A stretch of DNA of 57,204 nt from Ligilactobacillus hayakitensis DSM 18933 = JCM 14209 (GTDB lineage Bacteria > Bacillota > Bacilli > Lactobacillales > Lactobacillaceae), in the NCBI RefSeq assembly GCF_000615845.1, contig NZ_BAML01000009.1, positions 1 through 57,204 of the forward strand, read 5' to 3'. Position numbers and translations under genes: made by a program. The notes beneath the pieces are model-generated. The model ran no database searches. It saw only the letters and a list, made by a program, of their open reading frames with translations, and had not been told where the DNA came from. Of the stretch, positions 51,216-57,204 are shown in pieces; the first letter of the stretch is position 1; each line of letters opens with the position of its first letter.

Positions 51216-51588
51216 AATAATACTCAACTCCTTCATCCGGCTTAAACATAGTAATTACCGTGTATGTTTCTGGATTACCTAAAACATAAGTTCCATTATT
51301 TAAATCAAATCTCACGCGTTTGTCTGATACCCCAACACATCACTGCTAGTGTCTAACTTTAAAAGGTTTGTAGCTATTTGTAAAAACTCTTCTTTCGTAG
51401 AAACGTTAAACTGAAAGCCGTGTTTTTTATAGTGACCTTTAAAAGATTTTTGACTAGGGAGCGTTGCTTGTTCCCATTCTAAATCCTCATCACCATTATA
51501 ACCGTTTTTTCTTTGCTGTCATTAGTGCTACCTTCATCTTCTGATTTATACGAGCTAGCAGATACTGCTCCGCAAGAAAAACTTTCCT
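51184..51588 (-). pseudogene. Inverted toxin tip with linker, RNase-like, frameshifted
   Basis: Minus strand from 51588: linker (CGAVSASSYKSEDEGS), frame change, then LPSQKSFKGHYKKHGFQFNV, TKEEFLQIATNLLKLDTSSD, a second frame change, then KRVRFDLNNGTYVLGNPETY and MFKPDEGVEYYYGEF to 51184. The order HFxxHxxxFG, VRFDxxxGxxVxG, FxPDxGxxYY resembles BECR-fold RNase toxin tips. Broken by two frameshifts. Confidence 0.6.
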
Positions 51589-51743
51589 TTTGGAGTTATA
51601 GAAAAGGTTTTGGAAATAAAGAAACAGTACATGTTGACCCTATTATAGGGACAGATTATAATTCAGGTGAAGAGACAGGTTGGATTAAGATACATTATTC
51701 TAAAAAGAGAATCCACATAGTTTCTTATAAACCAAAGGGGTGA
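51588..51743 (+). pseudogene. Type-50-like toxin tail
   Basis: In frame: YRKGFGNKETVHVDPIIGTD, GWIKIHYSKKRIHIV and SYKPKG*. It joins head-to-head with the inverted toxin at about 51588, so the toxin N-terminal half is missing. Confidence 0.6.
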
Positions 51744-51958
51744 TTTTAAATGGGTTTAAGACTTATTGGGGGAAGAATGTTGAAGTTATAGATGTTAATA
51801 ATATTGTTTATAAAGGTTTCGTTAATGCAGTAACTATTCCAGGCGATTCTGAAGAAAACTGTTATGAAATAGATTTAAGAGGAACTAAACAATTTGGAAA
51901 TAGATTATTGAATTTAATGGAATATGAAATTAAATCAATAGAATTAGTCCAGGAGTAA
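51740..51958 (+). CDS. Putative immunity protein, small beta-barrel type A
   Basis: A 72-aa paralog of 50313: KNVEVIDVNNIVYKGFVNAV, IPGDSEENCYEIDLRG, MEYEIKSIELVQE. GTG 51740 overlaps the toxin stop by four bases; the nearby ATG 51750 is out of frame. Confidence 0.6.
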   Translation: MILNGFKTYWGKNVEVIDVNNIVYKGFVNAVTIPGDSEENCYEIDLRGTKQFGNRLLNLMEYEIKSIELVQE

Positions 51959-51960
51959 TC

Positions 51961-52294
51961 CCATATCTAGTTATGCAAAAATAGCCACTAAAATTCTAAA
52001 GTACTTGAACGATTGTTACGAGAATGGTTTAGAGCCAAACATTGAATCGCTCAACGCTAATAAATCAGGCATCTCAGACAGACAGTATATTACCAGACAC
52101 TAAAGATGTTGACTGAGAAATATATTAAAGGTATTGAGTTTCTAGGTGTAATACCACCAGAGATGAGTCAAATTAATCATCCTAGAAGTTGGTATATCAC
52201 AAGTGAAGGTATTCAGTACTTAGAAGAAAATTCTTTGATAAGAAAGGCATACGATACGCTTAAAGGAGCTAAAGATTGGTTGCTGTTGATGTAG
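51961..52294 (+). pseudogene. YjcQ-like protein, copy 4 (frameshifted, diverged)
   Basis: Pieces in order: SYAKIATKILKYLNDCYENG, IESLNANKSGISD, a frame change near 52080, then MLTEKYIKGIEFLGVIPPEM and SEGIQYLEENSLIRKAYDTL to 52294. It is the most diverged copy and the only other one spanning the full length. Confidence 0.65.
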
Positions 52295-52333
52295 AACTCA
52301 TAATGGGTGCTTTTCTTTTTGGAGGTAAAGATT

Positions 52334-52522
52334 ATGAAGAAGTTAAATGAAACCAAAGAAAAAGAAAAACTAGCAGAACTTGGTGCTAGTTTAACAATTT
52401 GGTTATTAATTCTAGTAGGATTACTTATATTTACAAGTGGCTTTGTATGGTCTTTATTTAAATTGATCATGACAATCATGCTAATTTATGGTGTTCGTGA
52501 TCTTTATATCGACTACATTTGA
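52334..52522 (+). CDS. Small membrane protein, 62 aa
   Basis: GGAGGTAAAGATT precedes ATG 52334. A charged start (KKLNETKEKEKLAELGAS) is followed by two hydrophobic segments (LTIWLLILVGLLIFTSG and FKLIMTIMLIYGV). The last codons coincide with the junction to the next toxin remnant, so the C-terminus may be altered. A minus-strand start at 48062 (MSKELGQEKEKLA) looks like the beginning of a relative. Function unknown. Confidence 0.6.
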   Translation: MKKLNETKEKEKLAELGASLTIWLLILVGLLIFTSGFVWSLFKLIMTIMLIYGVRDLYIDYI

Positions 52523-52680
52523 AACGGACAAAAATGGAAACTTACGAAATATAGAGCGAGTATATATTCGCCGTGTTGTTGGTATTGATAATATAGGAAT
52601 GAATATACATTATAGTAAGACGGGATAGCATTTAGTACCTTGGATTGGAGGAAAAAATGGAACTAGAGAGATACCTAAAA
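52515..52680 (+). pseudogene. Type-50-like toxin tip with nonsense mutation
   Basis: Frame TFETDKNGNLRNIERVYIRR, VVGIDNIGMNIHYSKTG then TAG (52626) then HLVPWIGG. Compare GVHLVPW in the tip at 48602-48971: GGAGTACAT appears altered to GGATAGCAT. Confidence 0.6.
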
Positions 52681-52866
52681 AATAATTTAATTAGAATAAC
52701 TTTTACAGATGGTGAAATGTTAATCGGAAGACCGTCCGATTTTATGCAAGAATGTGATGATGAAGATGGAGCAAACCTTGTTGTCATTCCAACTGAAGGA
52801 AAACTGAAAGGTAAATATGTATGTTGTTTTGAACATGAGGTTGTGAATGTTGAAGTGATTGAATAA
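52657..52866 (+). CDS. Putative immunity protein, small beta-barrel type B
   Basis: A 69-aa paralog of 48968: LIRITFTDGEMLIGRPSDFM, DDEDGANLVVIPTEGKLKGK, CFEHEVVNVEVIE. GGAGG precedes ATG 52657. Its partner toxin is broken, so the gene is an orphan. Confidence 0.6.
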   Translation: MELERYLKNNLIRITFTDGEMLIGRPSDFMQECDDEDGANLVVIPTEGKLKGKYVCCFEHEVVNVEVIE

Positions 52867-52869
52867 CTA

Positions 52870-53017
52870 TGACAAGTTATGAAAGTAGTATCCACTAAGA
52901 TACTCAAATACTTAAATGACTGTTACAAAACAGGGCAAGTTCCTAGGGTTAAATCTCTGAATGCTAAGTCATTACGAATTACAGGCAAGCGGTATGATGA
53001 CATTTTGAAGTTGTAAC
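52870..53017 (+). pseudogene. YjcQ-like remnant, copy 5
   Basis: Same truncated, frameshifted sequence as copy 1 (49184), followed by the same GCTTCGGGAGTAAAACAAAT junction into a MuF head-protein end. Confidence 0.6.
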
Positions 53018-53020
53018 CTA

Positions 53021-53551
53021 GCTTCGGGAGTAAAACAAATAAAGTTTGTTAACGAACCTGGATCATGTAAAAAGTGCATTCCACTTCAAGGAGTATATCT
53101 ACTAGATGAGTTTGCAAGAATTTCCAAGGACACACACCCTAATTGTCGTTGTCGGAGAGTTCCGTCTGACTATGTTGATGATGAAGATATAAGGAGCAAG
53201 GCTTTATTAGCTGGGATGGTATCAGCTAACTCGAAATTCCAAACTAATGAGATAAAAAGTGCTCTAATAGGCTTCGAAACATCAGGTGGAATCATGATTA
53301 GCAATATATCCAAGCATCTAGTTGAACGGACAATACAAAGAGATAGAGACGTATCAACAATGATTGACGTATTAGTTAATCCGTTGGAAATTTCTCCTAC
53401 TAGATTTACTGATGGCAAATCAAATAAAAGATATTGTGGTGCTATAACAATGGTTGTAATCAACCCAGATACAGGAAATGTTATAACAACGCACCCAACA
53501 AGAAGAAATATAAGAAAGAGACATGGGGTGTATCAAGATGAAGATAAGTGA
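53021..53551 (+). pseudogene. MuF head protein C-terminus with RNase-like toxin tip, 5'-truncated
   Basis: An open frame of 176 codons without a start. FVNEPGSCKKCIPLQGVYLL and KDTHPNCRCRRV form the MuF end; KALLAGMVSANSKFQ is the linker. The tip reads ISKHLVERTIQRDRDVSTMI, VLVNPLEISPTRFTDG and MVVINPDTGNVITTHPTRR. The HLxxRxxxR ... NPL ... NPDTGxVITxxP order resembles BECR/RelE-like RNase tips. The tip itself looks intact. Confidence 0.68.
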
Positions 53552-53753
53552 TTTTGCCACTGAGAGTGAGTTTGAAAAATTAAAATCATATATACCGCAT
53601 TTAGAATACACAAAAGAATATGCTGATGATAAAATTGATATTTTAGATGAAAATCTCGATAAACTCGAAGAGGACCTCGGTTACACCGAAACCGAAGAAG
53701 GCACGTTTATTGGAGATATGATTGATAAGCTCCGGGATAATCCAAAATATTAA
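53538..53753 (+). CDS. Putative immunity protein to the 53021 tip, 71 aa
   Basis: A 71-aa very acidic protein (MKISDFATESEFEKLKSYIP, DKIDILDENLDKLEEDLGYT). ATG 53538 overlaps the toxin end by 14 bases. Acidity suits binding to the basic toxin tip; inferred. Confidence 0.6.
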   Translation: MKISDFATESEFEKLKSYIPHLEYTKEYADDKIDILDENLDKLEEDLGYTETEEGTFIGDMIDKLRDNPKY

Positions 53754-53895
53754 CAAGACTAATGATACCTGGGTAAGTGATCCAATTAATTGGTGGATAA
53801 CTCGATTAGGAATTGAGTATTTTAAAGAAAACAGTTTAATCACAAAAACATATAAGCAACGAAAGGAAATTAAAGATTGGTCTCCTTTAACCTAG
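53754..53895 (+). pseudogene. YjcQ-like remnant, copy 6 (C-terminal)
   Basis: Encodes NDTWVSDPINWWITRLGIEY, FKENSLITKTYKQRKEIKDW to a stop at 53895, the last 45 residues of the full copy at 56539. Confidence 0.65.
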
Positions 53896-54043
53896 CTTTG
53901 GGAGTAAAACAAATAAAGAAACTATTCAAGTTGACCGCATTATTGGATTAGATTATAATGTCAACAAAGAAAACGACTGGATAAAGATACACCATTCTAA
54001 AAAGAGAACGCACATTGTGCCTTATAAGTCTAAAGAGGAGTAG
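53894..54043 (+). pseudogene. Type-50-like toxin tail
   Basis: Frame FGSKTNKETIQVDRIIGLDY, WIKIHHSKKRTHIVPYKSKE* directly after copy 6. Its first bases GGGAGTAAAACAAATAAAG are also the joint into MuF ends at 49338 and 53026. Confidence 0.6.
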
Positions 54044-54049
54044 TTTATT

Positions 54050-54274
54050 ATGAATTTAACAGGATATTGGGGGAAACATGTAAATATAATTGATATTGAC
54101 GGAGAAGTGTATCAAGGATTTGTTCAAGCTGTAACTATTCCAGGTGATTCGGATGAAAATTGTTACGAAATTGATTTAGTAGGCACAAAACAGTATCCCG
54201 AAGGACCGTTTAATTTGACGGAACATGAAATCAAATCAATAGAGTTTGACTCTGAATATAACAAAGGTAACTAG
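54050..54274 (+). CDS. Putative immunity protein, small beta-barrel type A
   Basis: A 74-aa paralog of 50313: HVNIIDIDGEVYQGFVQAVT, IPGDSDENCYEIDLVG, LTEHEIKSIEFD. ATG 54050, seven bases after the toxin tail stop. Confidence 0.6.
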   Translation: MNLTGYWGKHVNIIDIDGEVYQGFVQAVTIPGDSDENCYEIDLVGTKQYPEGPFNLTEHEIKSIEFDSEYNKGN

Positions 54275-54280
54275 TATGAA

Positions 54281-54500
54281 AGTTACGAACAAGTAGCCAC
54301 TAAAATTTTGAAATACTTAAAAAGAAAAGGGCGATAATGGTTTTGGCGTACTTTATGAACAGAAGATAATGTTGTATGATAATGAAAAACCGTATAATTT
54401 ATTTGTGTCAAATATTGTGCCAAAGGGTAAGGAAGATGTAACAAAACTAGTAACAGCATATATCAAGGAGCTATCTAAAGATGAAAGAAAGACAACCTAA
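54281..54500 (+). pseudogene. YjcQ start fused to an unidentified toxin tip
   Basis: The YjcQ-like start (SYEQVATKILKYL) gives way at about 54325 to KGDNGFGVLYEQKIMLYDNE, KPYNLFVSNIVPKGKEDVTK and LVTAYIKELSKDERKTT* (54500). The latter is presumably the end of a toxin; domain unknown. Confidence 0.5.
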
Positions 54501-54666
54501 GGAGTATGATGAGGTTCAGTTAATCGATGGAAAAATCGTCACTCTATTGGACAAATTAGATGATTCTCATTTTTTAGCAGATTATGGAAATAAAAATGAA
54601 GAATTAGAAAATTTAACGTTAAAAGGTAAACCAGTTTCTTTAGAGCAAATAAAGAAAATATTATAG
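54481..54666 (+). CDS. Putative immunity protein, 61 aa
   Basis: A 61-aa protein (KEYDEVQLIDGKIVTLLDKL ... LKGKPVSLEQIKKIL) starting within the preceding toxin tip, 20-base overlap. The DEVQLIDGKIVTLL pattern is a small beta-sheet start of the DUF4926 kind, but this is tentative. Confidence 0.55.
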   Translation: MKERQPKEYDEVQLIDGKIVTLLDKLDDSHFLADYGNKNEELENLTLKGKPVSLEQIKKIL

Positions 54667-54682
54667 ATTATGACAACTTAGT

Positions 54683-55060
54683 TGGGGAGATCCGGTTAAA
54701 CTTGAAGAAGATGATAATGATAATAGACGTAAGAAAACTTTGGTTGCTGGAATAGTATCATCTTCAAGGAATTAAAGAGTATAATAATCGTATACAAGCT
54801 ACTAAGAATCCGAATAGTAAATTTTTGTGTTTAACCCCCAGTTATTTTATTATTTCAGAAAATTCATTGGATGATATAGTAAAGAAACATGCAGATGAGA
54901 AAAAAATCAGAGTTATTTTTATATAGATGCAGGTAAAATTATTGTAATAAGCATTAGTAAACAAGGTGTTGAGGAACCTACGAGATATATCAAAGTCCAT
55001 ATGGCTAAAAATAACCAATATCATGCAGTTCCAACAATATTACGATATAAATTAGAGTAG
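54683..55060 (+). pseudogene. Linker and toxin tip with two frameshifts
   Basis: Linker RRKKTLVAGIVSSSRN; frame change; KEYNNRIQATKNPNSKFLCL and FIISENSLDDIVKKHADEKK; frame change; YFYIDAGKIIVISISKQGVE and TRYIKVHMAKNNQYHAVPT to 55060. The IKVHxAKxxxYHAVP end resembles the IHYSKxxxHIVP tail, so this may be a diverged relative of the type-50-like tips. Confidence 0.55.
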
Positions 55061-55069
55061 GTGAAAATA

Positions 55070-55327
55070 TTGGAAATTACAATTTTTAGCAACGAAGATG
55101 TGGTTAGAGAGAAATTTCAAGGAAAGTGGGTTAATATTTCTTTTTTAGATAATAAATCCCCCTTTCGTGTATTTGTTGTTAGTGTAGATAATGATTACGA
55201 AGACGATAATTATGCTGGAAGTGCTATTTATTATAATAATAGCGGAGCTAATGATTACGCTGATGAAGCACTTCCTTTTTATCAAATCCAATCAATAGAA
55301 TTAAGTTCAACGCAAAATGATAATTAA
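55070..55327 (+). CDS. Putative immunity protein, small beta-barrel type C
   Basis: An 85-aa protein: GKWVNISFLDNKSPFRVFVV, AIYYNNSGANDYADE, YQIQSIELSS. The strand pattern is like types A and B though sequence is distinct. TTG 55070 is seven bases after AGGTGA; in-frame GTG 55061 overlaps that site. Confidence 0.58.
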   Translation: MEITIFSNEDVVREKFQGKWVNISFLDNKSPFRVFVVSVDNDYEDDNYAGSAIYYNNSGANDYADEALPFYQIQSIELSSTQNDN

Positions 55328-55330
55328 ACA

Positions 55331-55447
55331 TGACAATTTACGAACAAGTAGCCACTAAAATCTTGAAATACTTATTGGATTAAAATACATCATTCGAAGA
55401 AAAGAACTCATATTGTTCCGATTAACAGAGATAGGAGTGAACGCTAA
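55331..55447 (+). pseudogene. YjcQ start fused to a type-50-like toxin tail
   Basis: Same fusion as at 50196: TIYEQVATKILKYL then WIKIHHSKKRTHIVPINRDR to 55447. Confidence 0.6.
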
Positions 55448-55671
55448 TGGATTTAAGGCCGTATTTCTACAAACATGTTATTGTAACTGATATTGATAAT
55501 GTAACTTATAAAGGTTTTGTTGCGGTTGGGACTATTCCTGGAGATTCAGATGAAAACTGTTATGAAATCGATTTGGAAGGAACAAAACAATACCCCGAAG
55601 GACTGTTTACCTTGACTGAACACGAAATTAAATCAATCAAGTTAGATCCCGAATATCATAAAGGTAACTAG
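55447..55671 (+). CDS. Putative immunity protein, small beta-barrel type A
   Basis: A 74-aa near copy of 50313 (HVIVTDIDNVTYKGFVAVGT, IPGDSDENCYEIDLEG), differing mainly in a central KQYPEG segment that matches 54050 instead. It therefore looks like a mosaic of two type A genes. ATG overlaps the toxin-tail stop. Confidence 0.62.
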   Translation: MDLRPYFYKHVIVTDIDNVTYKGFVAVGTIPGDSDENCYEIDLEGTKQYPEGLFTLTEHEIKSIKLDPEYHKGN

Positions 55672-55672
55672 T

Positions 55673-55864
55673 ATGGAAAGTTACGAACAAGTAGCCACTA
55701 AAATCTTAAAATACTTAAATGACTGCTACGAAACAGGCAAAGTTGCTAGGGTTAAATCGGTAGTTTCTGGAAATGATATAATCAAAAAAGGAGCTAAGAT
55801 GAACGTCTTGAATAGAGGAATTATTGAATGGAAGAAAGAAACAAAAACAAAAAGTACAGAATAA
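55673..55864 (+). pseudogene. YjcQ start fused in frame to a toxin-tip end
   Basis: A 63-aa frame: SYEQVATKILKYLNDCYETG from YjcQ, then after ARVKS the unrelated VVSGNDIIKKGAKMNVLNRG and IIEWKKETKTKSTE*. The joint is repeated at 56106, so this fusion was duplicated with its immunity gene. Confidence 0.55.
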
Positions 55865-56103
55865 ATAGCGTTGAGTATGCTGGAACTATAACTAGCGGAA
55901 TTATCAAAGGTAGTTATACGTTTTGGGAACAGGCATCTATCAAGGACTTCGTAGGTAAATGGGAATGCTTTGATTTCGATAAAACTGATGCATATGTTTA
56001 TATAGATGACATCGAAAAAGAATTAGTTCCACCTGAATTAACGGACTCAGATAGAAAAAGATTCCTTGAATATATCAATAAATATATTGAAAAGATGAAT
56101 TAA
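55828..56103 (+). CDS. Putative immunity protein, 91 aa (pair member 1)
   Basis: A 91-aa acidic protein: NKKYRINSVEYAGTITSGII, FDFDKTDAYVYIDDIEKELV, PPELTDSDRKRFLEYINKYI. It overlaps the toxin-tip end. A close paralog is at 56261; the C-terminal 40 residues are best conserved. Confidence 0.6.
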   Translation: MEERNKNKKYRINSVEYAGTITSGIIKGSYTFWEQASIKDFVGKWECFDFDKTDAYVYIDDIEKELVPPELTDSDRKRFLEYINKYIEKMN

Positions 56104-56105
56104 AC

Positions 56106-56279
56106 ATGTCAAGTTACGAACAAGTAGCCACTAAAATCTTAAAATACTTAAATGATTGCTACGAAACAGGCTAAGTTCCTAGGGCTAAATCGGTAGTTTC
56201 TGGAAATGATATAATCAAAAAAGGAGCTACGCTAAACGTTTTGAATAGGGGAGTTATTGAATGGAAGAAAAAAACAAAA
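56106..56279 (+). pseudogene. YjcQ start and toxin-tip end, copy with nonsense mutation
   Basis: As 55673 but GGCTAA replaces GGCCAA/GGCAAA, stopping after 20 codons; the toxin end (VVSGNDIIKKGATLNVLNRG) is still readable. Confidence 0.6.
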
Positions 56280-56536
56280 ACAAAAAGTACAGAATACATA
56301 GCGTTGATTATGAGTGGGCTTTGCATAGTGATGCCATCAATAATGATAGTTATACATATTGGGAAATTGAATCTATTGTTGATTTCATGACTGATTGGTA
56401 CTGCTGTGATTTTGATAAAACTGATGCATATGATTATGTAGATGACATCGAAGAATTAGTGCCACCTGAATTAACGGACTCAGATAGAAAAAGATTCATT
56501 GAATATCTCAACAAATATATTGAAAAGATGAATTAA
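56261..56536 (+). CDS. Putative immunity protein, 91 aa (pair member 2)
   Basis: Paralog of 55828: NKKYRIHSVDYEWALHSDAI, YWEIESIVDFMTDWYCCDFD, then the shared PPELTDSDRKRFIEYLNKYI. The middle differs most, the expected pattern for specificity change between immunity alleles. Confidence 0.6.
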   Translation: MEEKNKNKKYRIHSVDYEWALHSDAINNDSYTYWEIESIVDFMTDWYCCDFDKTDAYDYVDDIEELVPPELTDSDRKRFIEYLNKYIEKMN

Positions 56537-56538
56537 AC

Positions 56539-56871
56539 ATGTCAAGTTACGAACAAGTAGCCACTAAAATCTTGAAATATTTAAATGACTGCTACGAAAC
56601 AGGCCAAGTTCCTAGGGTTAAATCTCTGAATGCTAAGTCATTACGAATTACAGGCAAGCAGTATGATGACACTTTGAAGATGTTATCTGAAGATAGCTTT
56701 ATAGCTGGTATAGAGTTTTTTGATGGAGTATCCCCTAAATACAGTTCAGTAAATGATCCAAGTAATTGGCAGATAACTCGATTAGGAATTGAGTATTTTA
56801 AAGAAAATAGTTTAATCACAAAAACATATAAACAACTAAAGGAAATCAAAGATTGGTTACCTTTAACCTAG
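56539..56871 (+). CDS. YjcQ-like winged-helix protein, the only full-length copy
   Basis: A 110-aa protein: SSYEQVATKILKYLNDCYET, AKSLRITGKQYDDTLKMLSE, AGIEFFDGVSPKYSSV, NWQITRLGIEYFKENSLITK. The N-terminal helices, small wing and ITxxGxxYLxENS-like end match the YjcQ family of phage-associated proteins. It starts three bases after the immunity stop and ends in the array's terminator. Function unknown; repeated association with immunity genes is the main clue. Confidence 0.68.
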   Translation: MSSYEQVATKILKYLNDCYETGQVPRVKSLNAKSLRITGKQYDDTLKMLSEDSFIAGIEFFDGVSPKYSSVNDPSNWQITRLGIEYFKENSLITKTYKQLKEIKDWLPLT

Positions 56872-56897
56872 CACTTACGGTTGTAGGTGCTTTTTTT
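56870..56897 (+). terminator. Terminator of the toxin-tip array
   Basis: AGCAC pairs with GTGCT around TTACGGTTGTAG, then seven T. Related hairpins end both inverted cassettes. Confidence 0.8.
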
Positions 56898-57204
56898 GGT
56901 TCTTTGTCAATTAATACTGATGAAGAAATCTAATTAAATATAGTCCAAAAAGTAATGGTTAAGTTGCTTGTAGAACAAGCTGCTTAGCCGTTATTTTTTT
57001 GCTCTTTTTTTCTTTGATGTTTAGTGTAGATGCTTGACTTGATAATAAAATACGTAAGCGAAAGTTTTTAAAACTTCTGAACCCAAACGCTACGCGTTTT
57101 AATACTTTAATTTTATTCATTTTTCCTTCAATTGGTCCGTTTGTATAGTTATAGGTTAATGTCAAAAGGATTTCTTCCTTATGTTTTCTCAATGTTCGAT
57201 GAGT
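56898..57204 (-). mobile_element. ISL3-family element, right part cut by window edge
   Basis: GGTTCTTTGTCAA at 56898-56910 matches ISL3-type terminal inverted repeats. It begins on the base after the T run of the array terminator. The transposase reads in from the right edge. Confidence 0.75.
56959..57204 (-). CDS. ISL3-family transposase, C-terminus only
   Basis: From the window edge: THRTLRKHKEEILLTLTYNY, TNGPIEGKMNKIKVLKRVAF, GFRSFKNFRLRILL, with a Lys-rich end. The SNGxIEGxNNKIKxLKRxxxG(Y/F)R motif, here TNGPIEGKMNKIKVLKRVAFGFR in part, is the catalytic-Glu region of DDE transposases of the ISL3 group. The start lies outside the window. Confidence 0.85.
   Translation of the reverse strand, partial: THRTLRKHKEEILLTLTYNYTNGPIEGKMNKIKVLKRVAFGFRSFKNFRLRILLSSQASTLNIKEKKSKKITAKQLVLQAT

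Larger units (their letters stand above)
47884..56897. repeat. Array of MuF-type toxin-tip cassettes with immunity and YjcQ-like repeats
   Basis: Three building blocks recur: broken C-terminal pieces of phage head-protein toxins (HPNCRC-type joint, acidic linker, or an IHYSKxxxHIVP tail), small genes placed where immunity genes belong, and YjcQ-like sequence (11 starts or fragments). Near-identical stretches recur, for example 50200-50550 with 55340-55690 and 49180-49450 with 52870-53140. Junctions fall at repeated words such as GGGAGTAAAACAAATAAAG. The pattern is that of orphan toxin-tip arrays grown by homologous recombination. Confidence 0.75.

Overview
The window is an AT-rich chromosome segment from a low-GC Gram-positive bacterium, most likely a member of the Lactobacillaceae. 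The evidence is a strong Shine-Dalgarno signal before most genes, catabolite-repression (cre) sites, lactose/cellobiose-type PTS genes, a 6-phospho-beta-glucosidase, phage genes of lactobacillus type, and IS607, IS605/IS1341-like and ISL3 elements. It looks like an accessory-rich stretch between ordinary metabolic genes.

Layout. 1-838: IS607-type element (serine recombinase TnpA, start of TnpB). 1.1-2.6 kb: MerR regulator and threonine-aldolase-like enzyme. 2.67-2.87 kb: possible multi-hairpin RNA on the minus strand. 3.0-8.8 kb: a decayed peptide (bacteriocin/lanthipeptide-like) locus with a 53-aa precursor-like peptide behind a LytTR-type promoter, two ABC permeases, fragments of an unknown gene and of a subtilisin-like protease, an ABC ATPase, a gutted exporter, and an AgrC/ComD-type kinase with a LytTR regulator. 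9-12.2 kb: aldo/keto reductase, SorC regulator, membrane protein. 12.4-12.95 kb: five tRNAs (Ser, Asp, Gly, Ile, Ser). 14.9-19.7 kb: sugar-acid locus (glucarate dehydratase, LysR, hydroxyacid dehydrogenase, DASS transporter) with shared operator half-sites. 19.9-26.3 kb: beta-glucoside PTS regulon (IIB, IIA with a frameshift, membrane protein, IIC, GntR, GH1 enzyme, HAD phosphatase) with matching GntR operators placed exactly in two promoter spacers. 26.3-27.3 kb: msrA-msrB. 27.3-28.9 kb: TnpB-only transposon. 28.9-30.8 kb: frameshifted Tet(M)-like GTPase. 31.0-32.8 kb: Y-family polymerase operon with a YolD-like protein. 33.4-36.1 kb and 40.1-41.6 kb: two small phage remnants, each flanked by duplicated host sequence and each carrying a tRNA-like element before a broken terminase gene. 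Between and after them: AlkD-like repair protein, K+ channel, Rrf2-controlled oxidoreductase/hydrolase operon, NUDIX plus PLD-helicase pair, and recQ (frameshifted).

47.9-56.9 kb is the most unusual part: an array of about a dozen broken C-terminal toxin tips of MuF/SPP1-gp7 phage head proteins. Most tips are followed by a small intact immunity-like gene, and 11 copies or fragments of a YjcQ-like gene are interspersed. Only the last YjcQ copy is complete. Two blocks are inverted. An ISL3 element begins directly after the final terminator and runs off the right edge.

Several otherwise conserved genes (PTS IIA, Tet-like GTPase, recQ, one bacteriocin-locus gene) are each explained by loss of a single T. 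This is either recurrent pseudogenisation or a sequence-quality signature. All identities rest on motif recognition; no database search was run.
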